DNA from: Orobanche coerulescens
Lineage: Eukaryota > Streptophyta > Magnoliopsida > Lamiales > Orobanchaceae
Direction: 5' to 3'
Length of the DNA stretch: 64,000 nt
Assembly (NCBI GenBank): GCA_033398695.1
Contig: CM065811.1
Span: forward strand, 118,219,501 to 118,283,500
How positions within the stretch are numbered: the first letter of the stretch is position 1; every line of letters begins with the position of its first letter. The position numbers and the translations under genes are program-made. Under the pieces are notes generated by a model, which saw only the letters and a list, made by a program, of their open reading frames with translations, ran no database searches and was not told the origin of the DNA. Below are positions 11,128 through 22,397 of the stretch, in pieces.

Positions 11128-12874
11128 GTCGAAATATTTCTTTGGAAGAAATAAAAGAAACACCAATTGAGACACCTGTGCAAGATAATGGGACCGAACC
11201 TTCTGAAGTACAAACACAACCTCGCAGGTCTAGTAGGACTTCTCAATTACCTGAAAGGTATAGATATCTGCATCAAGAGGAACTGAGTGTCCATGATATG
11301 ACAGAAAGTATTCAAGAGAATGATCCTTCTATATATGACCAATCGATGGTAGATGTTGACTCCGCGAAGTGGAAAGAGGCGATGGAAGATGAGATAGACT
11401 CAATGCATGCTAATTAAATCTAGACTTTAGTAGATCGTTCAAAAGGCATGGTGCCTATTGAAAATAAATGGATCTACAAGAGAAATACTGATGGAGATGG
11501 CAAAGTTGATACCTATAAGGTCAGGCTTCTGGCAAAGAGGTATTCAAAAAGAGAGGGAACCAATTATTTCGAGATTTTTTCACCTGTAGCCATGATTAAG
11601 TCTATTCGCATGATGCTTGCCATAGCAGCCCACTTAGATTATGAAATATGGCAAATGGATGTGAAAACGGCATTCCGAAATGGATTTCTCGAGGAGAAAA
11701 TTTATATGGAACAGTCTAAGGGATTCATATCTGAAAACGATATTCATAAGTATGCAAACTTCAGCCCGCCATTTATGGACTGAAACAAGCTTCAGTGAGT
11801 TGGAATCTTCGTTTTAACGAGACAGTCAAAGAGTTTGATTTTGTCCAAAAAGAAGAGGAGCCCTATATTTACAAGAAGGTTAGTGGGAGCAAAATTGCGT
11901 TCTTAATATTATATGTTGATGACATTCTACTTATAGAAAACGACGTAGGAATGCTCAGTTCTGTGAAAGCTTAGACTCCTAAAGAGTTTTCAATGAAGGA
12001 CTTGGGAGAAGCCACCTATATTGTGGGTATTCGTCTCTACTGGGATAGAGCGAAAAGAATGTTAGGTCTTTCCCAAGCCCTCTATATAGAAAAGATCCTG
12101 AAGCGATTTAGTATGGACGATAATAAGAAAGGGTTCCTACCTATGCGACATGGCATAAAACCTTCCTTAGAGATGTCTCCTCAAAGTGAGGAATACATAA
12201 AGGAAATGAGTAAGGTGCCTTATGCTTTGGCAGTGGATAGCCTCATGTATGCTATGATTTGCATTTGACTAGACATTGCCTATGCTGTGAGCGTAGTAAG
12301 TCAATTTCAGTCAAATCCAGGGCAGGAACATGGGACTACTGTAAAGAACATTCTTAAGTACCTAAAGAGGATAAAGACTTGGTTTTTACATACGGTGGTG
12401 GAGAACTAAAAGTGGAGGGTTATACAGATTCAGATTTTTCGGGAGACATGGATGTGAAGATGTCCACTTCAAGGCGTATCTTTACTCTGAATGGTGGAGC
12501 AGTATCTTGGAGAAGCGCCAAGCAAAGTGCGACTGAAATCTCTACATGTCAAGCTGAATATCAGGCAGCCACGGAGTCGCTAAAGAAGCTTTTTGGATTA
12601 AGAAGTTCACTGAGGAACTTCAAGTGGTTCCTAACATAGAGAAGCTTTTAACGCTACTTTGCGACAACGACGGAGCTGTTGCACAGGCTAAGGAGCCTAG
12701 GGCTTACCACAACAACAAAGATATTGAGAGAAAATATGATTTTGTTAGAGAGATGGTTCAGAAATGGACACAGCAAATAACGTTGCTGATCCACTAACCA
12801 AGCCACTATATCAGCTGGTCTTAGAGCGACATATGGAGAATATGGATATTAGATACCATAGTTTGTGGCATTGA
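11094..12874 (+). pseudogene. E3 copia reverse transcriptase and RNase H (broken)
   Basis: The linker with AKWKEAMEDEIDSMHAN (near 11365-11415) leads into the reverse transcriptase: VPIENKWIYKRNTDGDGKV at about 11450-11510 and QMDVKTAFRNGFLEE near 11650-11695, then a frameshift, then LILYVDDILL near 11905-11935 with the YVDD box. GLSQALYIEKILKRF lies near 12065-12110. RNase H starts with EGYTDSDFSGD near 12415-12450 and ends SLWH followed by TGA at 12872-12874. Several frameshifts and stops separate the blocks. The closing stop lies one base before the polypurine tract, as in E7. Confidence 0.88.
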
Positions 12875-12889
12875 GTGCAAGTGGGAGAT
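12875..12889 (+). other. E3 polypurine tract
   Basis: GTGCAAGTGGGAGAT lies directly before the LTR start TGTTAGGA at 12890; the identical tract is found inverted at 32047-32061 in E7. Confidence 0.8.
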
Positions 12890-13965
12890 TGTTAGGAATA
12901 TGCCCTCGAATGTCACTCCGGGGATGAGAGAGTGAGAGTATTGTATTGTAATTATGAATATTAAATTAAATAAGGAATTTATGATTTCTATATCAAATGT
13001 ATATCATGGGCATTGTGATTTGGTATATAGAATAATAGTCCTTGCATTTGAGAGCAAACATTCCACTCCTTATGGAGATAAGGAAATAGGCACTCGAATT
13101 GTTTACGGCTCGAATATTTAAATAGTTCACAAGTCGATAAAACTTAACTGGGCAGTAAGTTTAGACAAGGCTTGTATAACATGTACTTTGACATGTGGAG
13201 TGCCTGTCTTCACTAAGGAATAGTGGGAGCACACGATTTAGGTATGCTAATGGGATTAGTATACTCGAACATGACTCATCTCGATTCAGTCACATGGATA
13301 TCACTCAAGGATTGTCAATGACTGAATCGAAAGTTTGTGATAGGTATATGTGGACCTTTGACTTGAAATTTCAGTAGGAGATGTGCTTGTGACATCAAGT
13401 TAGTTATTGGAGTAAATGAATCCAATCACCGATTGGTGGGGTCAACCTCGAACTGCAACTTAGTAGACAAGTAGGAGTCTCTACTGAATACCACGATAGG
13501 ATTCTTTCTCCTGTTAGTGAGCAGGTAAATGTCCAATGCAGTTAATGGAAAATGAGATCATAAGTCTTTGGCCAAATCAGTTTGAGCTAGTTGTATTTGA
13601 TACACGAGAGCTCGGTTATCTCGGTTTGCATTAACAAAATGCATAGAGTCAAGTTACAATAGGGTTTGACTTTACCGTGACCCTAATACTTGACCGGGAT
13701 ATATGATTGAAGGATTTATATGTATGAAGTATTCACGACATAATGGTTTTAAAATGATCCGAGCATTCGTTCTTAGTTGGGTTACGGTACGAAGCACTAG
13801 ACTGGCTAAGTGTCACCTGTACTCCTTGGTTCCTCCCATTGCCGACTAAGACGGATCTATGGAGTCGGGCACAAGGATATTTGATGGATATATTATCTCT
13901 TCATTATTATTGGATATTGGATATCTAATTTGATTTATTTGATAAATCATGCCGTCTTGTGAATT
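12890..13965 (+). repeat. E3 3' LTR, first part
   Basis: Starts TGTTAGGAATATGCCC, homologous to the start of the E10 LTR (58393) and the inverted end of E7 (48256). Broken at 13965 by E4 and continued at 25538; the two parts sum to about 1.94 kb, matching the 1935-bp E10 LTR. Confidence 0.9.
13961..13965. repeat. E4 target-site duplication, left
   Basis: GAATT, identical to 25533-25537. Confidence 0.9.
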
Positions 13966-16900
13966 TGTCACGCCCCCAACATCGGGAAGGACGAGGGCGC
14001 GACGCATCAGTCGATCAATCAATCAAAATGCAACAGTAAATAGCGGAAGCAAAATAACGATTGGATAACATTAGAAACAACCATCTTAGCCCGATGTACT
14101 AAGATTCGCTGTGACAAGGCTGATAATCGAAATTACACTGTTCATACGTTTGCAGCGGAAAAATACCAAACGAATTAAGTACGAAGCATAACTAACTATT
14201 ACAAGTTGGGATAACAACAGAAATTCTAAGAACAGAAGTCCTAAATCTTGAAGGCAATCTTCTATTCGGCCTCTTCCACGAAGCCTTCTTCATCCTCCGC
14301 TGTTTGCTCATTCTCTGGTTTAAAAGGAAAAACGGTGGGGTGAGACAAAAGGTCTCAGTGAGTGGGTGATCGTGTGCGAGTGTGGCTTTTTTCTTTGAAA
14401 ATTTTTAAGTGATGCCTGATTTTATAAATTATAAAAAAATGAGAGCAATTACGATTACGTCGAAATTTTATAAACAATAATCATTGTGTAGCTGTAATAT
14501 TATAATCTTGTCCCCGTGGACGGATATCAAGTCAAACAGTCAGTCAATCAGTCGATCAGTCAATTCAGTTTTGAATCCTACCGATGTGGACTTTGGATTC
14601 TAGACTCTCCTTATTACTCCTAGCAATATAGGCCGTCGCCCCAAGATTTGGACCGCCGCCCCAATAGCTGAGCCTTCGCTCTCACACTTAGCGTGTGCTT
14701 CCTTATCTCTTATATGGGCTCGGTATGGCCTTAGCTGTGGGTCAATACCCTGATCACACCATAATCGCGATTATACCCCAAGTCTACGACCTAGGTCCCT
14801 CGGAACACTCCGTTCCTCGGTTATGGGAATAGGAAACAACGGTAGCCTTGTTCATGAACCGCAGCCGCGCTGCTCGATCCAAGACTCGGTCTAACTGTCT
14901 CGATTCGATTTGGGACTCTAGAGGTGGCTCCTACAGCTCAAGAGGTGGCCCCCAGATTGTAGGTCGGCACTCTGTTTCATATGGACTCAAGAGGTGGCCG
15001 CCGTCCGTCGACGTGGCACTTTGTTCCGATAGAGTTAGAGGCGGACCCGTCCGTGCCACTTTGTTTGTATAGCACTTAGTTCCAGGACAGTCACACTTAT
15101 CAATTTGACGCGTTTCACAAGTATCACGTAAACGTTCGGTCAGTGAGGTTAATAGCGTCTTTTGATTAAGTATGGAATATGATTAATTTTATTTGTTGCC
15201 CGGTAATGCGGAATAGGACTTGTCTATAAACTCGAAAATATTCTTAATAATTTATTAATGGTCTGATGGGTTCAGATCAGATATATTAAATGGGTAGGTT
15301 CGACGAAACTAAACGAGAGTTTCGTAAATAGTTTGAAAGGACGTTTTTGCCCTTAGGTTCAAACTTAAGCATTGGAGTATGAAACGAAATCGGATGGTTA
15401 TGAAATTTTATGAGGAAGCCAAAAATAATTCCTCGAATCCAGATTTAATGAAAATTCGGAAATTTCCAGTTTTGGGACTGAAATTTTCAGAAATTACGAT
15501 ATTGCCCCAAAACTTAAGGAAATCGTTCCGAGGCATATAGGGCTATGAATTTAGCCCGGAATTTAACAAAATTTTACGAGATGACTTATGATGAACCTGG
15601 AATTACAAATTTGCGAAAATCCCAGAAAATTTCGAATCTGGTCCAGAAGTTTGGAATTCTTGCGTTTTGACCCCGAAATTATTTAAAATTTGTGATTTGG
15701 ACTATTATGTTTGAATATCGAACTCCGAATCGCTTGAAACTTTATGGACAACCTATACATGGAATAATATGTACTGTCCAAGGTCCAGAATGTTGTATTT
15801 TCGAAATTTTTAGTTTAGTCCTCAAACTTTAAGAAATTATAATTTATGCCCAAAGGCTCCGTTTACTCGTTTCAAGTCCCATTTTGGCCGCAATTAAATT
15901 ATCCATATATCATAACATAATTATATAACACATGATTTCAGATTTTGGTAGGGTTTCAACGACACATAGAAGAAAACATATAACTTTCAAGTTATCACAA
16001 AATCGGCACCCGACTACCAAATCGGTTGTCGTTTAAATCCAATAAATCACATTGCATGTTGTTATAACCGTAACATTCATCTTTAAAAAAATGCATTTAT
16101 ACAAGAAGTTCAGATTAGTACATACTTTCATATTTTTCATAATATTTGATGATTATGTTTAAGAAAAAAGAATTTCACATAGTTATACATAAAATCATAA
16201 CATGAAATTATAACATGAAGATTTTAACATAGATCATATCAAAAGAATCTTGAAATACTTCAGATTTAACACATGCATCACAAGAAAAAGAATAGATTTC
16301 TACTTTAAAGTTTGAAAGAGTTTTCACCCACCTCTATCTTGTCGGATTTAGTCGGTTATAGGTCTTGAAAGTTGGAAAACGACTTCTTCTCTACTACTAC
16401 ATGGTTTGGCCGATCCACATGCACCCCCAAGGTGAGAATTATGTTTGCATGTATTAAGATTAAGGTTAGATTATGGAGGTTTTCATAAGAAATTATGGAA
16501 ATAGTTATAAGGGATGAGATTACCTATTTCTTGTTGAAATTTGTCTTCCTCCTCCTTCTTCTTCCTCTTGGTTCGGCCTCCTCTCTCTCTTAGACTCTCA
16601 AATGCAGATTTTTTTGGTTGTATAGGAGGTGTAAAATGAGGCTAAGGGTTGGGTGGTGGTATTTATATGTGAGATACCTGAAGGCTTGGGAATTGAAGGT
16701 GTAAGTGAGGTCTCTTGCATGGAGGACATGGGGTTCTAGAAAATTGTTAATTCCCTTATTTTTCTCCCATCTTGGTCGCCCCATTTAGTGTGTGTGTGTT
16801 TAGATATTTTTTGTTTGTTATAGTTATTGTTGTAGTTGACTTGATTAGTTGGGTTTTGAAGTGTAATTTCAAGCCTTAGGAATTTCATTAAGTTGGGCTT

Positions 16901-17130
16901 GAGTCTTATAGTGTGTTCATGTGTGAGTATTGATACACTTGGCCCATTAAGAATTTATGTTCCCACTTCAAATTTTAATTAATTTATTATTTGATTCATA
17001 AAATAATTTACGAAATAAATAAGTAAAATAAAACGAGACTAGATGTAGATTATAAACAATTATTATTAGAGTACATCATGGTTTAGTATATTGTACATGT
17101 GATAAGTTATCGAATTTACGAGGTTTTACA
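13966..17130 (-). repeat. E4 3' LTR (3165 bp)
   Basis: Direct repeat of 22398-25532. On the minus strand a TATA-like ATATAAATA lies at 16661-16668. A TGAGAC-AAAAG-GTCTCA hairpin at 14341-14357 lies 375 bp from the U5 end. GT-rich microsatellite at 16789-16800. Small open frames that occur in both LTRs, on plus at 14848 and on minus ending at 16590, reflect LTR duplication and not genes. Confidence 0.95.
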
Positions 17131-17145
17131 TCCTCCCCTCCTTAG
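17131..17145 (-). other. E4 polypurine tract
   Basis: On the minus strand CTAAGGAGGGGAGGA directly precedes the 3' LTR start (TGTAAAACCTCG at 17130). Confidence 0.8.
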
Positions 17146-17166
17146 AAGAATTTGGTCCCCAAATTC

Positions 17167-18450
17167 CTACTTAAACAACTCGGGGTAAGATTTCTTCATT
17201 TCTTCCTCAGCCTCCCACGTCGCATCTTCCTCTCTGTTGTGATTCGACCAGACGAGTTTAACCAAAGGAATTCACTTCTTCCTCAATTCGTGTACTTTCC
17301 GGTCGAGGATCTTGATTGGCTTCTCTTCATAAGACAGGTTATCCTTGATCGGCGGAATGTCAGAAGTAAGAATGTGCGTTGGGTCTGGATGATACTTCTT
17401 TAATCTCGAAACATGAAAAACGTCGTGCATTCCAAACAGATTGGGTGGTAGTTCCAATCGGTACGCTAGCCGTCCAATCCTTTCCGTGATTTTGAATGGT
17501 CCTACATATCGGGGACTTAACTTTCCTCCTTTTCTTGATACTATCAAACTTTTCCGTGGTGTTAACCTCAGGAAGACTTGATCTCTTACTTCAAATTCTA
17601 GATCTTTCCGACGTTCATCGGCGTAACTCTTCTGTCTGCTTTGCGCTGTGCAGATCCTATCCTTGATTAGTCGTACTTTATCTACGGCTTCCTTCACCAA
17701 ATCTGTACTCACTGCTGAAGGTTCTGATCATTGAGTCTTCGACGTCCAATGGTCATTAATTTCCCAATGGAGCGGGGATCGACACTTTCTCCCATACAAA
17801 GCTTCATAAGGCGCCATTCCGATTGTCGCTTGGTAACTGTTGTTATATGCAAACTCGGCTAATGGTAGGTGGTGATCCCAATTTCCTTGAAAGTCCAGTA
17901 CACAAGCTCGTAGCATGTCTTTAAGGGTCTGAATGGTTCGCTCAGATTGTCCGTCGGTCTGGGGACGCGCACTTGTGCTGAAGCTTAAGGAAGTTCCTAA
18001 TTCCTTATGAAAGACTTTCCAAAAACGAGATACGAATCTAGGATTTATGTCCGATACTATGTCTGTTGGCACTCCATGGAGTCGAACGATTTCTCTAATA
18101 TAGGTCCTAGCCAGCTTTTGCAAGCTGTCGTCCTTTTTAACCGGCACGAAATGTGATGATTTTGTCAATATGTCGACGATCACCCAAATGGTGTTATAGC
18201 CTCCTCTTATGGTCGGTAAATCCGTGATAAAATCCATGGTTACAATTTCCCATTTCCATTCAGGGACTTCTAGTGGCTGTAGTAGTCCTGAGGGTCACTG
18301 GTGCTCAACTTTGACTCTCTGACAGGTGAGACATCGCGCGACGAATTCTGCCACTTGGTTCTTCATGTTCACCCACCAAAAGTGTTTCTTCAAGTCTCGG
18401 TATATCTTGTTACCTCCTGGGTGTATCGTATATCTCGAGCAATGAGCTTC
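17167..18450 (-). pseudogene. E4 integrase with chromodomain (broken)
   Basis: The zinc-binding CLTC motif lies near 18315-18335. The core carries WVIVDILTKSSHF near 18170-18205 (first Asp), SDINPRFVSRFW near 18030-18065 (second Asp, with N-P where D-G is usual) and RPQTDGQSE near 17935-17960 (Glu). GPFKITERIGRLAYRLELP follows near 17450-17500, then the chromodomain-like tail EEDATWEAEEEM at about 17195-17235. It ends at TAG 17167-17169. In-frame stops occur near 18298, 17728 and 17272. The chromodomain in this class is thought to steer integration to heterochromatin. Confidence 0.9.
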
Positions 18451-20223
18451 CTAGAGAATTCGTATTTTGAGCCCCTCGTCGTGAGGTATGCATAATCGTC
18501 CCTTAAACCTTACAATTCCATCCTTGGTAATTGTAAACTCGGGTTTCTCGCCCTTAGCGATCTTGTCCTTAAACTCTTGAAGTTTTGGATCTCTCTCATG
18601 GGCTAATTGAATATCGTCCAATACATTTGGTTTAACCGTGAGGTTGGCGCAACTTAAACGAGTACCTTCATGAATGGGTTTCAGGTAGCTCAATTCCTTG
18701 AGAGCTTGCCATTCTCGAACCATGAGTCGGGCCACTCTAGCCTTTCTACTTAGGGCATCGGCCACGACATTCGCTTTCCCTGGGTGGTGTTGAATTTCAC
18801 AATGGTAATCTTCTAAAAGCTCTACCCATCTTCGCTATCGGAGATTAAGTTCCTTTTCAGAAAATAGGTACTTGAGACTTTTATGATCCGTAAACACGGT
18901 GAATTCAACGCCATATAAATGATTTCGCCATTTCTTTAAGGCGAATACTATTGCAGCAAGTTCGAGGTCGTGCGTTGGATAATTCTTCTCGTGCGTCTTG
19001 AGTTGCCTGGAAGCGTATGCGATAACTTTACCATTCTGCATCAGTACGGCACCGAGGCCCTCCTTTGAGGCGTCACTATATACGACAAATCCTTGGGTTC
19101 CTTCTGAAAGTGTCGGTATAGGTGCGGTGGTAAGTCTCTTCTTGAGTTCCTGGAAACTTGACTCGCATTTATCCTTCCATTCAAATTTTACTTGTTTCTG
19201 GGTTAGCCGGGTGAGGGGTCCCGCTATCTTCGAGAAGTCTTTGATGAATTTACGGTAGTAGCCCACAAGTCCAAGAAAGCTTCGGATTTCAGTTACATTT
19301 TCTGGCCTCTTCCAATCCATAATAGTTTCTACCTTAGATGGATCAACTGCATTCCCTTCTCCAGAAATAATATGGCCTAGAAATGCCACTTCCTTCAACC
19401 AAAATTCACACTTGCTGTACTTGGCGTACAACTTGTGCTGCCTTAGTGTATCCAACACTAGTCTAAGATGTCTCTCGTGATCTTTTTCCGACTTATAGTA
19501 CACGAGTATGTCATCGATGAAAATTACTACGGATTGGTCGAGATATGGTTGAAATACTCTGTGCATTAAATCCATAAATGCTGCAGGAGCATTCGTGAGT
19601 CCAAAAGGCATCACTACGAACTCGTAGTGGCCGTATCTAGTTTGGAATGCAGTTTTAGGAACATCTTCATTCCTAATCTTTAACTGGTAGAATCCTTGTT
19701 GAAGATCGAACTTGGAATACACCGTAGCTCCTTGGAGTTGTTCAAACAACTCATTTATCCTCGGGAGAGGATACTTATTTTTAACTATAACGTTGTTGAG
19801 TTCACGGTAATCTATGAAAAGCCTCAATGTTCCGTCCTTCTTTTTGACAAACAATACCGGAGCTCCCCAAGGTGATACACTGGGTTGTACAAAACCCACG
19901 TCGAGTAACTTCTGCAGTTGGACCTTCAACTCTTGCAGCTCCAGTGGTGCCATTCGATATGGAGCCTTTGCAATGGGTGCCTTCCCATGCATGATTTCGA
20001 TATTGAATTCAACCTCTCTGTTAGGTGGTAGGGAGGTTAGTTCTTCTGGAAATACATCAGGGTATTCGGATACCACACGTATGGTTTCTATGCCCGACTT
20101 ACTCTTGGGTTTGTTGATGATGAAGGCTAAAAATCTGGTCGCCCCTTTGGAAAATGCCTTACTAGATTTGATAGCTGATATTATAGGTGCTAGGTTGACT
20201 CTAGCATCTCCAATTAATTTCAC
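18451..20223 (-). pseudogene. E4 reverse transcriptase and RNase H
   Basis: The longest open stretch of the element is 462 codons (18835-20223). It runs from the protease-RT linker ([13 protein letters not shown]) through [41 protein letters not shown] and the catalytic [11 protein letters not shown] box, to RNase H ([30 protein letters not shown]). A stop at 18835-18837 cuts RNase H just after ELNLR. The frame resumes at 18765 with [10 protein letters not shown] and a linker up to 18451. Key RT residues are still present, so loss of function comes from the stops. Confidence 0.93.
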
Positions 20224-20884
20224 AATTGGCTTTGTTAGGTTCGCAAAACCTAACTATCTTATAATGACAATCCAATTGTGCGTAGTCCTTTGATAGCCAG
20301 TCCATTCCTAGGATGACGTCATACTCTAATATTGGAAGAACTACTAACTCGGTAGAGTAACAGTTACCACTGATGATCACATCACCAGCAGAATGGACTT
20401 TATCTGCTAGCTGACTAACTCCCATCGGGGTAGATACTTCTAGACATAATGATAAAGATTCTAACGGTCTATCAAGTTTCTTAGAGAAATGCGGTGAAAC
20501 AAACAAGTGGGTCGATCCTGGATCTATAAGTGTTCGTGCAAGTTGATTAGATATCAGGAGTGTACCTTCCACCACATCATTGTCCTCTGGTGCCTCCTGA
20601 CCAGTCAATGCGAATACTCGAGCTGGGGCTTTCCCTTTGTTGTTTCCTGGTTTGGCCGTAGTAGCTGGTTTGATCGTCGGGGTGTTCATATCTGGGCATT
20701 CTCGAATTTGATGATCTAGGCTGCCGCAACGCAGGCACTTTCCGAGCTTTCTCCAACATAACTCTGACTTATGCCCTTTACTACCACAGTGGGTGCAAGG
20801 CGTTGTTGGTTTGTTGAGAACTGGTGCCTTTGATCCACTCGAGCTTCCTTGAGTTCCCTTCCTCTTAAACTTCTGTGGTGGCAT
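20201..20884 (-). pseudogene. E4 nucleocapsid zinc knuckles and protease (frame-shifted block)
   Basis: Two knuckle-like motifs, CTHCGSKGHKSELC and CLRCGSLDHQIREC, are followed by a retropepsin-like region: TLIDPGSTHLFVS, where the catalytic Asp-Ser-Gly reads Asp-Pro-Gly, and DVILGMDWLSKDYA. The block overlaps its neighbours in a different frame, so one frameshift lies near 20720-20880 (after gag) and another near 20201-20223 (before RT). The altered DPG triad would be expected to reduce protease activity even without the frameshifts. Confidence 0.88.
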
Positions 20885-21654
20885 TGATGTTGGTCTGCAG
20901 CGTGCCTCTTGGCGTTGTTGGAGAAACGGCTTTGTTGTTGAGCTAACCTCGCAGTTCCGCTCTCGATCCGGGTAGCGGCTTCCACTGCTTGGGTAAGTGT
21001 CGTCAGCTGAACAGTTAGAAGACTATGTTGAAGCGACTGCCTCAGTCCTCTAGTGAACTTATAGATCTTGTCCTCCTCAGTTGTAACCAATCCCGGTGCG
21101 TATTTAGACAATCTGTTAAACTGGGCTTCATATTGAGCGACTGTCATGGTTCCTTGCTTCAAGTGGTAGAACTCATCTTGTCTAGCCTCTCTGGCTGTTG
21201 CCGACATGTACTGAGTTCGGAAGTCGGTCAGGAAGTTAGCCCATGTTCTGACACAGTTTTCTCTCGTCCAGCGTTCGTTGACATTCCTCCACCAGTCATG
21301 AGCTGCTGCCTCGAGTCAGAATGTAGCTAGTGAAATTCAATGTTCATCAGTATACTGAAGGGCGTTGAAAATTCCCTCAATTCTCTCCAGCCAGAGTTCA
21401 GCTTTGATATCGTCGGGTTCCCCGTCAAAGGTAGGTGGGTTGAAACGTAAGAATCTTTCCAGGGTACAATCATGAGTTTCATTGTGGTTCCCGTTGTTTG
21501 CAATCTGCTATTGTAGGAAGTTTGTCAATTGAGCGAGGGCTTGAGCCATGGCATCGTTCCCATTTCCTCCTCGTGGAGGAGAGCGTGAGCAATCATCGCA
21601 TTGATGATGCTCGTCACGATTCATGCGAGGGTGTCCACGTCTTCGTTCAGCCAT
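20716..21654 (-). pseudogene. E4 gag
   Basis: The start is taken at the ATG 21652-21654, followed by MAERRRGHPRMNRDEH, in the same frame as downstream gag and RT. The capsid domain includes FNPPTFDGEPDD near 21420-21455, HDWWRNVNERW near 21255-21290 and EFYHLKQGTMTVAQYEAQFN near 21125-21185. In-frame stops: TAG at 21508-21510 and two TGA codons near 21316-21340. It passes out of frame before the zinc knuckles. Confidence 0.88.
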
Positions 21655-22397
21655 CTATTATAAGTTAGAGAATGTGTGAGGATTTACGGTCATATGTGGA
21701 ATTATTAGTATTCTATGTTGTCATGTAAAGTTAAGTGAACGATTGAACACTTATAGTTGTTTCTGGTTAAGTTTGGCTTATCCGCCTGAGCATACATATC
21801 GAGCTAGGGGTATTCGGATTTTCCTTGGTCAAATCTTTATTATCTGCGGGGTCCATCTAATTATAAAGCTAAGTCAGTATCTCGCAAAATCTAATATCCA
21901 ATATAAAACTCTATTAAGCATGAATAATCATTAAGGCAGTGAACTTAATGATTCAACAAATATGCTATACGATACTAGTGACCAAGAATAATAATACTCC
22001 ATTTTTAAGAAGACAATGAAGTTTAGTGGAGTTTAAAGGAACTTCATCAATTTCGAATGAATAGTGACATGACTTTGAGAAATGGAAAAGTGAAATAAGC
22101 TATATCCGTTTCAAGAGTTCAATAGAAGGATTGATTCAGTCGGGGAAAATGCCGTGGATACTTAATCAAGTACCTTGGCCAATGACTTGGGGAATTTGAA
22201 TGTGATTATGCATATTCCAAGTGAATAATGACAAGTCGAAAGAGATCTTAATGAGAATTGACTCGAGAAATCTATTTTAGGTCTCAATCCTACGCTTCAC
22301 TTCGTCCAAGGTGAACTCTCATCTAAGTCCGAAGAATCTTATCCTGGTTAGCCCGTTGTAAGTGTCCTTCTCACAAATCGGGCTCTGATACCACTCT
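21655..22397 (-). other. E4 leader with primer-binding site at 22381-22393
   Basis: On the minus strand TGGTATCAGAGCC (22381-22393) begins four bases after the 5' LTR end and is a perfect Met-tRNA type primer site. The remaining about 700 bp is AT-rich leader without recognisable coding content. Confidence 0.85.

Noticed and set aside
14848..15072. Small Arg/Gly-rich open frame, repeated at 23244-23429
   Set aside because: Lies in both E4 LTR copies; duplication of the LTR explains its conservation and the copies differ as non-coding DNA does.
16590..16784. 64-codon minus-strand frame, repeated at 24986-25180
   Set aside because: Same reason: both are the same place in the two E4 LTRs, around the TATA-like box.
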